This document shows, piece after piece, positions 31,444 through 42,103 of a DNA stretch of 60,237 bases; within the stretch, counting starts at the first letter, position 1; each line of letters starts with the position of its first letter. The translations under genes and the position numbers were made by a program. Location of the stretch: positions 1-60,237 of the forward strand of contig BLSF01000116.1 of the NCBI GenBank assembly GCA_012862575.1, in the 5' to 3' direction. The DNA comes from Parietichytrium sp. I65-24A. Taxonomy: Eukaryota; Sar; Bigyra; Thraustochytrida; Thraustochytriidae. The notes under the pieces are model-generated. The model did no database searches, was not told the origin of the DNA, and saw only the letters and a program-made list of their open reading frames with translations.

Positions 31444-33237
31444 ATGCCAGCCATGCTTGACGAAGAGTTTTTCACAAACTCAGGCTTTGACAGTGACGAT
31501 ATCGGCACAGCAGCGAAGGAGCGCGGTGCAAATGATGTGAACAAACTGATGCGCATGCAAATGGCGCCAGGTAATTCTGCACCAGGCAATAGCCAGATGC
31601 CCCGAACACAAGGCACTGCCCCTCGCACGTTCCATGCTTCGACGAATAGGTCCCCGTCGCAATACTTGAACAGACCGGGCCCAGCTCCGGGTGTCAGCGG
31701 CATGTCCAACATGGACCCTGGCGCATACGGACTTCAGCAGCGCGAGGGTCTCGTAGACACCCGTCTTCTCCATACGAACTCTGCACCGGTCCAGCACGCG
31801 GACTTTTGGCCGGTGCAGTACCAGCGAGAGCTCGCGACCGGTGGTCTCGGAAATCATAGAGACGCTGAATCCAATCCGACAACCATCATCGACGAGATCG
31901 TGAGCAACCCTAAACGGCTGCTCACGACGAGTTACATCGGAGTCTTCGGCATCGTCCTCAGCGCATACCTCTTCTGGAGGTACGGGGGGAAACTTTTCAT
32001 GTTCACGGCCGGGCTGTCGCTCGGGATCGCCGGTGTGAGCTACTACAAGTACCTGAGCCTAATCGGAGACAATGTAAGCGAGACGGCTCAAGGAAAGCAA
32101 CTGGACGGTGCGGTTAGTTACCATGCACATGACACCGTGGACGGGCTGAACGGCAACCATCAGGGGATGACGCTGGACCCTGACGCCCAGCAGGTTCGCG
32201 ACGAGCTCGTCCGAAGTGGATGGGACCAGCGCATGGGTAGACATGACCTCCAACAAATAAGCGGTCAAACCGACAGCGATGTTCGCAAGCAAGCGCATTT
32301 GGACCTGCGCGCCCCGCCGGGGATCGAGAATACTGGCACTGTTTTCCCCACGAGACAAGTAGCTGACAATCTGCCGCAACAAATAGAGACATTCGGCATG
32401 GACGAGGGAGGATTCGCTGAATACATGAACCAGCTGGAAGGGCATGCACCAAACGGGTACTACCGGCAGAATCTGTACATGCCCAACTCGGCTGCGTTCG
32501 AGTACGCCAGCCATATCGACGACGCTGACCGACAACATGGCATTGCAAGCGAACCAGGCCGGTTCTCGAGGAGTTTCGGGACCAAAGTCGCCAAGAACCA
32601 ATTGGCAGGGGCAGAGGCTTCTCATTATCAGGACCCTGGTCCGATAATTCAACCCATGGTGAATGAGGCGCGTGCAAAGGTGCATCCGTGGTTGGCGCAG
32701 CATGACTTACAACAGCAAAATGCGCGATATGATGGCGAGGGAGGTCAAGGCGCTATTGAGAGGTGGGCGGAGAGTGGAGGCGAATTGCTCTACGAAACAA
32801 ATGCGGGTGATAGCACCATGTCCCACGGCATGTCGCGAGGCATGTCGCGAGGCATGTCACCGCCGCGAAGTGAGACTGTCTTCCCGAGCATGAATGACGG
32901 TCCGCGGCTGAACCAAGTGGACCTTGAAGGTTTACGTCAAAGGTGGGAGGAGACTACAAAAAGAATCAACCCAGCGGCGCTCCGCGAGAAGAGCGATACT
33001 GCTGAGACACAGCATCAGCATCAGCATCAGCATCAGCATCAGCACCGCACAAGTCAAGAACCTCGCCCACGATCGGGTCCACAGTCGATGATAGTGGGCG
33101 AGGACGATGCGCTCGAGGCGATCTTTGAGGAGTCCAACAATTCGCCCGCCACTGCGCAAGACGACATCGAATTCAACGCGGCGCTAGAAAGAGTGTTCGA
33201 TAGCGCCGGGAATAATGGCGTGGAGGTTGTAGAGTAG
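31444..33237 (+). CDS. Two-helix membrane protein, probably virion structural, 597 aa
   Basis: An N-terminal low-complexity region (about 1-150) is followed by two adjacent hydrophobic helices (about 162-180 and 183-203). A long Gln/Asp-rich C-terminal region follows, with a His-Gln repeat (HQHQHQHQHQ) near residue 525. Many MSRGMSRGM-type and low-complexity segments suggest disorder. No family is recognised. Abundant Asn, Gln and Met with a central hairpin membrane anchor is common among virion membrane proteins of large DNA viruses, which is the basis for the inferred role. The ATG at 31444 is the first. Confidence 0.6.
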   Translation: MPAMLDEEFFTNSGFDSDDIGTAAKERGANDVNKLMRMQMAPGNSAPGNSQMPRTQGTAPRTFHASTNRSPSQYLNRPGPAPGVSGMSNMDPGAYGLQQREGLVDTRLLHTNSAPVQHADFWPVQYQRELATGGLGNHRDAESNPTTIIDEIVSNPKRLLTTSYIGVFGIVLSAYLFWRYGGKLFMFTAGLSLGIAGVSYYKYLSLIGDNVSETAQGKQLDGAVSYHAHDTVDGLNGNHQGMTLDPDAQQVRDELVRSGWDQRMGRHDLQQISGQTDSDVRKQAHLDLRAPPGIENTGTVFPTRQVADNLPQQIETFGMDEGGFAEYMNQLEGHAPNGYYRQNLYMPNSAAFEYASHIDDADRQHGIASEPGRFSRSFGTKVAKNQLAGAEASHYQDPGPIIQPMVNEARAKVHPWLAQHDLQQQNARYDGEGGQGAIERWAESGGELLYETNAGDSTMSHGMSRGMSRGMSPPRSETVFPSMNDGPRLNQVDLEGLRQRWEETTKRINPAALREKSDTAETQHQHQHQHQHQHRTSQEPRPRSGPQSMIVGEDDALEAIFEESNNSPATAQDDIEFNAALERVFDSAGNNGVEVVE

Positions 33238-33359
33238 TCGAAGAATCCGAAGTATACCTAATACAAGACAACACAAAGCCCATTCCTCCTCTTTTTTTTC
33301 TTTCGACCAAGTGAGACGCGCAAGTACTTACACAGGCAAAGCGCCAGAATCTATCAACG

Positions 33360-34304
33360 ATGAGCGCCTCGGGCGAGAGCGCGAGAGTCGGCGTCCACTT
33401 TGACACCGCACGTAGCAAAGAGGCCATGTACGCTTCCCTCGTTGACCATCTCTTGCGTCATCCTTGCGAAGATGAAGATGAGCCTGGGGAGACGGCGACT
33501 GTGATGATCAGTAATGCAAGCGGAGCCATGCACTCGCACTCGGGTTGTGGAGGTGCGGGGAGCAGTGATGAAACTGGTTCGCAACGCGTGCCGTCCATGG
33601 GTCTACCATTCACGATTCGGCAACTCGGCAGGACACCGCTCGTCCTGCAACTCGCCCTCGATCAGGAATTTAGGTTTGACGGGTCAGTGATCGCGTGTGG
33701 AACGGGCGACGCGCTGGCACGAGGGCGGTATAACGACAGCCTTCTCCGCCAGCGCTGGCCAACAAGAGTCTTCGTGGACCCTGACTTTGCCAACGTGGAA
33801 GCTTGGTGCAAGCGCATCCTCGAGCATATTCAAAGTCCGCTTCAAGCGTTTCAAGCGTTTCAAGCTTTCCAAGCGGACGATGCCCGTGAAAGTGGAAGTG
33901 AAAGTGAACGCGTGAGCCATACAACCAGCGAGACCAGTAGCAGTAGTAGTAGCAGTTCCACAACACCGCTCGTAGTAGTGCTCTTGCCATGTCGCACAAA
34001 TACGGCGTGGTTCCACGACATGGTCCTCCCGAACTCAAGCGAAGTGAGGTTCCTGAGAGGTAGACTCCATCGGAATGTTTTGAAGAAAATCCAAAGTGCG
34101 AACGCGGAAATGCTCGTAGTTTTCAACGGTTCTGATAGTTCTGGTAGTTCTGATAGTTCTGATAATTCTGCTAGTTCTGAAAATCACAAGCGGTCGTGTG
34201 TTGCCACTACTAGGGGTAATGACCGTTTCACATATAGTAGTCGCAGTGATACTTGTGACTCTCAAATTATCATACACGAAGATCATGGACTTACCATCGT
34301 TTAA
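33360..34304 (+). CDS. Dam-like N6-adenine methyltransferase homologue, possibly inactive
   Basis: The middle of this 314-residue protein matches the phage-type DNA N-6-adenine methyltransferase family: VFVDPDFANVEAWCKRIL (about 137-154), VVVLLPCRTNTAWFHDMV (about 203-220) and SEVRFLRGRLH (about 226-236), then MLVVF. In active enzymes the first block carries an N/D-P-P-Y/F motif; here it reads DPDF, so activity is uncertain. A QAFQAFQAFQ repeat and a run of serines interrupt the fold between the first two blocks, and the C-terminus is Ser-rich. An enzyme that marks viral DNA or a decayed relative are both possible. Confidence 0.55.
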   Translation: MSASGESARVGVHFDTARSKEAMYASLVDHLLRHPCEDEDEPGETATVMISNASGAMHSHSGCGGAGSSDETGSQRVPSMGLPFTIRQLGRTPLVLQLALDQEFRFDGSVIACGTGDALARGRYNDSLLRQRWPTRVFVDPDFANVEAWCKRILEHIQSPLQAFQAFQAFQADDARESGSESERVSHTTSETSSSSSSSSTTPLVVVLLPCRTNTAWFHDMVLPNSSEVRFLRGRLHRNVLKKIQSANAEMLVVFNGSDSSGSSDSSDNSASSENHKRSCVATTRGNDRFTYSSRSDTCDSQIIIHEDHGLTIV

Positions 34305-34344
34305 TTACTTTTAATTAAAAAGGTACCAGTACCGGTACCATTGA

Positions 34345-34850
34345 TGCTGAACGAACGAACCATTCGAGAACGATTCTTTTGTTCATTGACCCCTGCAATG
34401 TGAAGAATACTAGACTAGTTATGTACCATAAACGTTTACAAATTTTAGTTAACAATTAACAGTTAACGTTAACAGGGGGTTGGGGGTTGGGGGTAGGGGG
34501 TAGGGAGGGGAGGGGAGGGGAGGGAATGGGGGAAGGGAGGGAAGGGGTTTATTCTTTTTACATTGTCTGATGCAATTTCGCAACCTGCAATTTTGGCTAA
34601 GAGTCCCTTCTCGTAGATAGACAACAAATGTAATAAAACGAGATTCACAATATTAATCCCACAGTCTATACAGAGAATAGCGTTTGGACAGCAAATCACG
34701 GATACTGCAGTGGTTAAATAAGACTACGTGAAATCATGGTCTTAACCATTTCACTTTTTCAGATATAGATTAAAATAGGACATGCTTATTAATAATTACA
34801 TATGTATAGTAAGCCACATACACGTTCCGGGAAAGGAAGGAAGCTGGTAG
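34345..34850 (-). repeat. G-rich ~0.5-kb repeat, copy R1
   Basis: The unit runs from GAACGAACCATTCGAGAACG through a G-run block (GGGGGTTGGGGGTTGGGGGT and GGGAGGGGAGGGG) to GGGAAAGGAAGGAAGCTGG. The G-runs could form quadruplexes. Copy R2 is direct; R3 and R4 are inverted and lie 7 kb away. Confidence 0.9.
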
Positions 34851-34889
34851 GTAGATTATAGATACCGGTACCTAAGGGTTTTTTAAAAA

Positions 34890-35394
34890 CTTCACGAACA
34901 CGTTTCTGAACAACGAACCTTCGAGAACAGGGAGCTATTCGAGAACGATTCCTTGTTCATTGACCCCTCCAATGTGAAGAATACTAGACTAGTTATGTAC
35001 TATGAACGTTTACCATTGTTAGTTAACAATTAACAATTAACGTTAACAGGGGGTTGGGGGTTGGGGGTAGGGAGGGGAGGGGAGGGAATGGGGGAAGGGA
35101 GGGAAGGGGTTTATTCTTTTTACATTGTCTGATGCAATTTCGCAACCTGCAATTTTGGCTAAGAGTCCCTTCTCGTAGATAGACAACAAATCTAATAAAA
35201 CGAGATTCACAATATTACCCCCACAGTGTATACATTGATTAGCGTTTGGACAGCAAATCACGGATAGTAAATTAGCTAAATAAGATTATGTGATTTCATG
35301 GCCATAGTGATTGTAATAACAAATATTAATGTAGTACTGCTTTGCAAGTGCGCTAAGCCACATACACGTGCCGGGAAAGGAAGGAAACTGGTAG
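34890..35394 (-). repeat. G-rich ~0.5-kb repeat, copy R2
   Basis: This is a direct neighbour of R1 with a shorter G-run block and otherwise high similarity, ending in GGGAAAGGAAGGAAACTGG. Confidence 0.9.
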
Positions 35395-35639
35395 CCGTAT
35401 TATAGATACTTAGGGGATCTAAATTTATTCAAAATCGTTTTCTTTTAAACTAAAAAAAATATTTCAAGTAAATTCTTCCTTATCGCCCTCGCTTCGTTTG
35501 CTAACCTAACCTATGTAACCTAAGATCGCGAGCGCGGTTCGCAGTCGCAAGCCGATATTGGGAGATTTCGGGAGATTTCGAAATAATTAATTAAAGACAA
35601 GGTTAGTGTTACGCTGCGTAAAACCACTACAAGTTGGGT

Positions 35640-38449
35640 TTATTGAATTATCTTATCACGATTAGATGGGCGTGACTGGTTAGTGTTTGGGCTATCGATC
35701 GGTTGGTGTAAATTTCTCTGCTGGACTGGTGCAGGAGCAGGCGCAGGTGCAGGTGCAGGTGCAGGAGGTGTCGGCGCAGGTATTGGTGCAGGAAGTCGCT
35801 TTGTTTGTGTCTGGACTGGCACATATTGCAGGGTTGTTGGCGTAGAGGCGGGCGGAGACAATGCAGCTGCTGGCTGTTGTTGGTTCCACACGTGCCCGGC
35901 TTTGTACGTCAGGTATCGCGCATACATGAGGATACCGCGCAGCACGAAGAGCCCTGAGACTGCGGCGATCGTGTAGAACGCGCCGAGTTCTGCTGCACTA
36001 GCATTCGCAATCGACGAAAGCAAGGTGCTGGGCAAGAATGACAGGCTGAGCTTGCCATGGTAGATCAGGATGAACGCTAGTGACACAGCATGGACGATTA
36101 TGACACAGAATGTGAACATGAGACTTTGCGTGGGGGGTGGGACATCACGCCCCGCATTGAGTTCGCTCATGTACCGAAGGACCGCAGGGTCGGTGAAGTC
36201 CCCGTGCTTGAGCGAGTTGGCGACCAAGACGCCGATGTACCGATTCCTCCATAGAACGAAGAAGAAGAGCAAGAGTAGCATGCCCTCGACTCCTGCGACG
36301 ATTGCAACGCCCTTCCACTCCCAAAACTCTTTGATGTCATGGCGCTTCTTACACACTTCGTCCTCGAACACCTTCATCCTCCGCATGTCGTTTTGGAGCT
36401 CCAGGTCCTCGCACACAATCTCACCGCTCTCATCTGTAGTGCAGCAGCTCTCAAAGTTGTTTGCACATGCCTCCACCTCGGCGGGATCGTTCGCGTCCTT
36501 CGCAGTGTACGTGCATAGCTTCGTTTTGCTAGACAAGTGTCCAAATTGTTCAGCCAGTCAGCATTGGCCCAGACTCCTCGGAGAAAGTGAGAAATACAAA
36601 AACACAAAAATACAAAAATACTCAAATGGACTTACCTGTTGCACGCAAAGTGCCTATAAATGTCCGGGGGACACTGGGCGCTCAGGTCCGGGGTCTTGCC
36701 GTTGTTTGTGTCGGCGGTGATCATGCTCGTGTCCTCAACTTTACGGCAGGCTTGCAAAAACTTGGAGAGCTTCTTCTTGTACACGTGGTAGTTTTTGTCA
36801 GTGCACTCGCCCGGTGACGCCTTCAAAAAGTTTTCCCCGTCGACATAGCAGTTCACGTCGTTGTCGTCGCAGACCCCGTCGTACTCGATGTAAGCAAGCT
36901 GGTGGATCTTTTCGTTCGAGCACATGCCGTCATCGGAGTCGGCCCTCCAAAATCCCACGCGCTGATCCCCGTCCGACGCGATGCACTGTTTGCAGCCCGG
37001 GTACAGGTCCGTGTTGAAGATCGAGTCCCAGAACGACCGGTCATCCACTGCGGCCCCAAACGCCTTGAAAGCCGCCTCCGTCTGGTCGCAGCTCTTCACA
37101 CCGGGGAGGGATCCCACGTTCTGCAGGATATCAGCGCAAGCCCGGCTGGCGTCGAGGTACCGTGTGACATCTTTCTCGAGCTGGGCGTTCTTACACCGTC
37201 CGGAGAAGAGCCCGCAGCCGCGGTACCGTCTCAGTTTGTCGTCGTCCGGGCACCCCTGCGACCCATTTGGCTGGTTGACCGGATCGGTGTTGGTCATCGT
37301 CGCCATGTGTTTGTACAAACAGTTCTGGTCGAACCACGCAAACTCGTTGATGAACTTGGACTTGTCTCGGATGGTCCCGTCGTCCGCGCAGACAGCAGCG
37401 TACGGGGATGTGTTGTAATCCACCTTGTAAATCCCAGAGTCTTCATCGTACTCTGCGGTGTATGGACTCCACGGCCAGATTTTGTACTTGGCAGCGTACA
37501 CGAGCGCGGCTGTGAGGACGGCGAAGAACGAGAAGAAGAGGAAGACGAGGGTGATCACTACTGGCACCTTTGCAGCGCTTACGGCTTCCACGGTCTGCTG
37601 GACAGACGAGGAGTCTGCAAACGTCTGCGGGTTGCTCTTCATCATGTCTCGAATTGTGTTCAGCGGCGCTACGCACGAATAACAATGAACAAAGGACAAA
37701 GAGCAAGGAACAAGGTACAAGCAGTGAGAGGTTGGCGCTCTCTACTAGCCACGGAAACCCCAGCACGAACACAAAAACTTACCGGTCACGAGCCTGAAGA
37801 TGAGCGTGGCAAGGACCCGCATGCCAAAGAGAAACGGCAGGATGATGATGAAGAAGAGGATCAGGAGCTCCATGAGATTGAGCCCGGTCAGACTCGAGGT
37901 GGCAGCTGCGTCTATAGACTGCTTGACGGCCTGCACGCCCTGGAGGCTGGCTGCATGGCTTACGACACAGTCGCCCTGGACCTCCGCGTCCACCTCCTGC
38001 TCCGCAAACTGGATCCTGGACGCCATGCATCCCTCCACGGTCTGCTCATTGAACCCCGAGACGTTGCGAGCGCATGAGGTGAGGAAGGTCTGCGAGAGTT
38101 CCATGGAGGCGTCCACGTAGTTCTTGATGTATGTGCCTGACTCGCTCGAATTGAAGAAAGAAGGGATGAGCCCCTTCATCTGGGCCTCTGCTTGCCCGCT
38201 GAGCTGGGAGGCGATGTCTTGCGAGAAGTTTCCCTGCAAGGACGCATCTGCTGTGAGGTTGGACACGCCCGCGGCTCGGCACGTTTGCTTGGAGAAGATT
38301 ATGTTACACCCGACAGCATCCTTGACATGCTGGAGATTCTCGCACCGCACTGAGGTGTCGTTTTTGATCGTGGACTCCATCGCGCTCGTCAGGCTGGTCT
38401 TGACCGCGTTGTCAATGTCACTGACGGCTGTGCTCTGGTTGCCCCCCAT
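35640..38449 (-). CDS. Myristoylated multi-span virion membrane protein, 862 aa, three exons
   Basis: Exons 38449-37783, 37668-36636 and 36528-35640 join in phase across two introns (114 and 107 nt, both GTAAGT donors and TAG acceptors), turning three separate frames into one 862-residue protein. It starts MGGNQS, a classical N-myristoylation signal, and exon 1 resembles the myristoylated membrane proteins of NCLDVs (L1/F9-like in poxviruses and their iridovirus counterparts), with conserved cysteines and a membrane helix at about 190-218. Exon 2 opens with a second helix (about 257-281) and a Cys-rich, probably disulphide-bonded domain. Exon 3 adds a CCTTDESGEIVC segment, three more helices and a Pro/Ala tail. 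The nearby Erv1 oxidase could form its disulphides. A virion entry or assembly role is inferred. Confidence 0.75.
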
Positions 38450-38705
38450 GGTCGCGCTGTGTTTAATTGCCCGTTCCTTCCTCCTTCCTCCTTCTCACTT
38501 GCTCAACCTACTCACCACTGTTCAACACTCTGACATCTTCTTGTAGAAAAAACTAAGTGATATTTTTGCTTCTGGTTCTACTTTCTGGTTCTACTAATTC
38601 TAAATTCTAATTTTTCTCTCACTCTTCGTTTCCAACCGATTGACGTTCACTCGAGAATCTCGTGCTCACGCAAACAAATCACCAAGTACCAAAAGCGCAA
38701 CAAAG
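38450..38705. promoter_or_regulatory. Shared divergent promoter of two G2-myristoylation candidates
   Basis: This T-rich gap of 256 bases separates the divergent starts of MGGNQS (minus) and MGGFGN (plus). No specific motif is recognised. Confidence 0.5.
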
Positions 38706-39746
38706 ATGGGCGGCTTTGGAAACACTGATTTCTTCGGCGAATACGAAGGCGAAGGCGAAGGGGATGATGTGTTTGGAACGTTTTACATCCCGTTCCCCAG
38801 CCCTGATTCACTCTCACACTTTCACGGCGACCAAGGTAGTTATAATACTAATAATGGTTCTCGCTGGGGTGGCCACTCTGGCGGTGGCCACTCTGGTGCT
38901 CAAGATGAGGCTTTCGGCGACCGTGCCATGGCCGCTGCCGCTGCTGCTGCTGCTGATGACGATGCAGTCCCGCACGGGTGTTGGTGCGAGAGGTGCCGCG
39001 GCGCACGTGATGCGCATAACGCGGGTAGTCAGCGCCGCAACGAGTACATGCGCGTGTCCATCACGGACCATGAAGCCGCACAAAGAGAGAACGACGCGGA
39101 AATGCATGCCAAGAACGTGTCAAAGGCCGCACGTTTCAGCCCCGAGCGGAGTAGAGTGCATACCTTGGAAGACCTGCCCAAGTCTTCGCTCATAGACGAG
39201 CTGTTCCCGCCCATGACACTCGACTCCGACATAGAAAATGGCTCTGATTTGACCGACGCGCTGTTCGGGGGGGACAACGCAAGAGCTCTGGAGTACGGGA
39301 GACGAGTCTCGGACGGTCGTGTGATCGCCTCCTTGTCAATTCCAGGCATCGCTGACTATATGTGGCCGGCATGGCCAGTGTGGTTGAGAATGACCCCAGA
39401 CTTTGTGATACTCTCAGCGGTCCTCCTGATTTTACTGGGACTAGCTATCGGCACACTCCTGTGGCGACGGAAACGGATAGTGACCAGGCTTCCAAGGGCA
39501 TCGAAATCGAAATCGGCATCGGCTGGAACAACAGCGTCGGTGTCAAAGAGCGACGAGCCTAGATACCCCGATGATACACTGCGGTCGCTCCGCGCCGAGC
39601 TCGATATGCAAAGGACCGTGATCGAGCAATTGCGGAATCTCGTCATACACCCGTACCACATTCAGAGCCAACAGCAGAGCCAACATGGCCATTGGCCGAC
39701 TAGCCATGTCCACGGAGCGGTGCCCGCTGTCCCACAACAATCGTAG
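38706..39746 (+). CDS. Membrane protein with possible N-myristoylation, 346 aa
   Basis: The frame is open from a TTG at 38640, but the first ATG at 38706 gives MGGFGNTDFF, again with a glycine at position 2. The N-terminal half is acidic and low complexity with an alanine run (AMAAAAAAAADDD) and a CWCERC cysteine cluster. A single membrane helix (about 228-252, VILSAVLLILLGLAIGTLLW) is followed by basic residues and a Gln/His-rich end. It is divergent from the large myristoylated membrane protein, which suggests co-expression as virion membrane components. No family is recognised. Confidence 0.6.
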   Translation: MGGFGNTDFFGEYEGEGEGDDVFGTFYIPFPSPDSLSHFHGDQGSYNTNNGSRWGGHSGGGHSGAQDEAFGDRAMAAAAAAAADDDAVPHGCWCERCRGARDAHNAGSQRRNEYMRVSITDHEAAQRENDAEMHAKNVSKAARFSPERSRVHTLEDLPKSSLIDELFPPMTLDSDIENGSDLTDALFGGDNARALEYGRRVSDGRVIASLSIPGIADYMWPAWPVWLRMTPDFVILSAVLLILLGLAIGTLLWRRKRIVTRLPRASKSKSASAGTTASVSKSDEPRYPDDTLRSLRAELDMQRTVIEQLRNLVIHPYHIQSQQQSQHGHWPTSHVHGAVPAVPQQS

Positions 39747-39866
39747 CAAAGCGTGAAGCATTCAACTTCAATGTCATGAAATGCAATGTCGTTCTTTTGA
39801 GTTACTTTTCTTTTTTCTTCCGCTACTTGAGAACTCGACCATGCAGCATCAACATCAAAATCAACA

Positions 39867-41414
39867 ATGACCACCAAGTATCGAATCAAGTATTTCAATC
39901 CCTATGACATTGCCGTGAACTCCATGGTGCTCCTCATAGGGAGGCGAGGATCCGGCAAGAGTACCGCCACAAAAGACCTGCTGTACCACTTCAAGGACCG
40001 CATCCAAGAAGGAATCGTTGTCTCCAAAACGGAGCGTATCAACGAGTTCTTCCAGGATTTCATTCCCAAAATTCTAATCCACAACGAATTCAAGGATAGC
40101 ATTCTCTACAACCTCCTGGAGCTCCAAGACACGAAATGGCAGGAAATTAAGCGAAAGGCGCGCCGGGAAGGCCGGGAGCCGAGACCCTCCGAAATCTCGC
40201 CGGTGTTCGTGGTCCTCGACGATCTTGCTTTCGACAAGGGTTTTCTAGGATCGAGGTCGCTCCGCGAGATCGCGTACAATTCCAGGCACTACAACATCAT
40301 GACCATCATTACGATGCAGGTAAGTCCACTTCCTTTATGACCGCCGTGTTACCCCCATCTATTTGTATTTGTATTTGTATCCGTATCCGTCAACGATTAA
40401 CACGTATCCGTCCAAACGCGCATGTCAACTGCTCAAGTACCTGATGGATATCAGCCCGGGACTGCGTTCGCAAATGGACTGGGTCATTAGCTTCAGGTAA
40501 GTTCTTTCCATCTCCCGCTCTCCTTCATTCTTTGACAGGTGCAATGCAAATGCAAAACTCACACTTGTCACGCCCGTCTTGCCTTCATCATCGCAAGCGA
40601 CAACATCAAGGCCAACCGGATGCGGTTCTTCGAGTATTTTTGCGGAGTGTTCCCGACCTACTCGAGCTACGAGAACACCTTTTTCGCGTGCACATCTGGG
40701 CGCGAATGCTTCGTACTGCACAACGGGTCAAGAAGCCACAACCCCGAGGAGATGGTGTACTATTACCAGGCGTCGCCCGACATCAAATTTCGCATGTGCA
40801 GCTCCAAGTTGTGGGAGCTGAGCGATAAGGTGGCGGAGAAGACGGAGCGCGATGACGACCACGATATAGAGCACCTGGAAGCCGCCGAGGACTTTGCCAC
40901 GAGCACGGGAATCTCGTCCCGCGACCAAATGATGGACCCTGCCACTGTGGAGCTGCATCGATACAACCTGATCGATACCACTGGCGGTAAGGGTGACCGA
41001 GAGAGAGAAAATCGTTTGGCGGGGATGCGGCCCAGCGAGAGAGAGCGGTCAGACATGTTTGCGGTGTCCAAGCGCCGGCTCGGAAGGCGCGAAATAGGGA
41101 ACCGCACCGGTGATCGCTGGAGTGACGGCACTGACAACACCACCGGCACCACCGGCACCTCGCCTGATCCCGCTCAAGATTCGCGCATCGTGCCGTCGGA
41201 GACGCCCAGACACGCACGGTTCGGCAATGACATGGTCGCGGAGATGGCGGAGAGGCGGCGCCAGAGGAGGCGGAGGCAAGTTGCGCTGAGAAGAGAAGAG
41301 CGAACACGACTGCGAGCTGAACTTCGACGCCAGAAACAAGTGCGCGAAAAGAGAACAAGAGAGAACAATGAGAGGAGAGAAATCTTTCTCGACTCCTTTC
41401 AAAATTTTATGTAG
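39867..41414 (+). CDS. A32-like DNA packaging ATPase, 442 aa, three exons
   Basis: This FtsK-HerA superfamily ATPase would pump the genome into capsids. Exons are 39867-40319, a 59-nt microexon 40438-40496, and 40598-41414. The introns (118 and 101 nt) have GTAAGT donors. Walker A is GRRGSGKS (residues 25-32) and Walker B is VFVVLDDL (about 113-120). The microexon supplies YLMDISPGLRSQMDWVISF, the conserved LMD...LR...DYVF-type segment after the sensor strand, so splicing is needed for a complete ATPase core. Exon 3 continues with NRMRFFEYFCGVFPTY and a long Arg/Glu-rich C-terminal helix that is unusual for the family. An alternative acceptor at 40539 would put the conserved block out of frame. 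Confidence 0.85.
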
Positions 41415-41595
41415 TTCTCTTGTTCAGTCAAATTCGAAATAAATCAATTGAAAAGAAGGAAGAATAAGAAAATGTTGAACATTAATTTCTCGTTGCTCTT
41501 TTCTCAATTGAAAGTGCTTTGCGCACTTCGATGTTGCCGATCAACTCGTTGCATTTGTTCATTCACATCACCTAACCTAACCTATTCATAGTAAA

Positions 41596-42100
41596 GCTAC
41601 CAGTTTCCTTCCTTTCCCGGCATGTGTACGTGGCCTACTATACATATATACTTCTTAAAAGCATGTACTATTATAATCTGTATCTGAAAAAGTGAAATGA
41701 TTAAGACCATGATTTCACGTAGTATTACTTAACCAGTTCACTATCCGTGATTTGCTGTCCAAACGATAATCTATAAATAGACTGTGGGGTTAATATTGTG
41801 AATCTCGTTTTATTACATTTGTTGTCTATCTACGAGAAGGGACTCTTAGCCAAAATTGCACGTTGCGAAATTGCATCAGACAATGTAAAAAGAATAAACC
41901 CCTTCCCTCCCTTCCCCCATTCCCTCCCCTCCCCTCCCCTCCCTACCCCAACCCCAACCCCTTGTTACCGTTAATTGCTAGTTGTTAGCTGACATTTGTA
42001 AACGTTCATAGTACGTACATAACTAGTCTAGTATTCTTCACATTGCAGGGCTCAATGAACAAGGAATCGTTCTCGAATGGTTCGTTGTTCAGGAATGTGT
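41596..42100 (+). repeat. G-rich ~0.5-kb repeat, copy R3 (opposite orientation)
   Basis: This is the reverse complement of R1 and R2, beginning CTACCAGTTTCCTTCCTTTC and ending near GAATGGTTCGTTGTTC. The conserved reading frame seen in the other copies is broken here by a stop. Confidence 0.9.
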
Positions 42101-42103
42101 TAC

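Larger units (their letters stand above)
34305..35639. other. Intergenic region with two direct copies of a G-rich repeat
   Basis: No gene is supported. The region contains repeat copies R1 and R2, a palindromic GGTACC-AGTACC-GGTACC cluster at 34322-34338 and a CTAACCTAACC tract near 35500. A conserved frame of about 70 codons is visible in the repeats but begins with GTG and is disrupted in one copy. Confidence 0.6.

Noticed and set aside
34469-35261. Conserved ~70-codon frames with a CCPN...C..CG pattern in the G-rich repeats
   Set aside because: The frames start with GTG rather than ATG, one of the four copies has an internal stop, and conservation is explained by recent duplication of the whole repeat.
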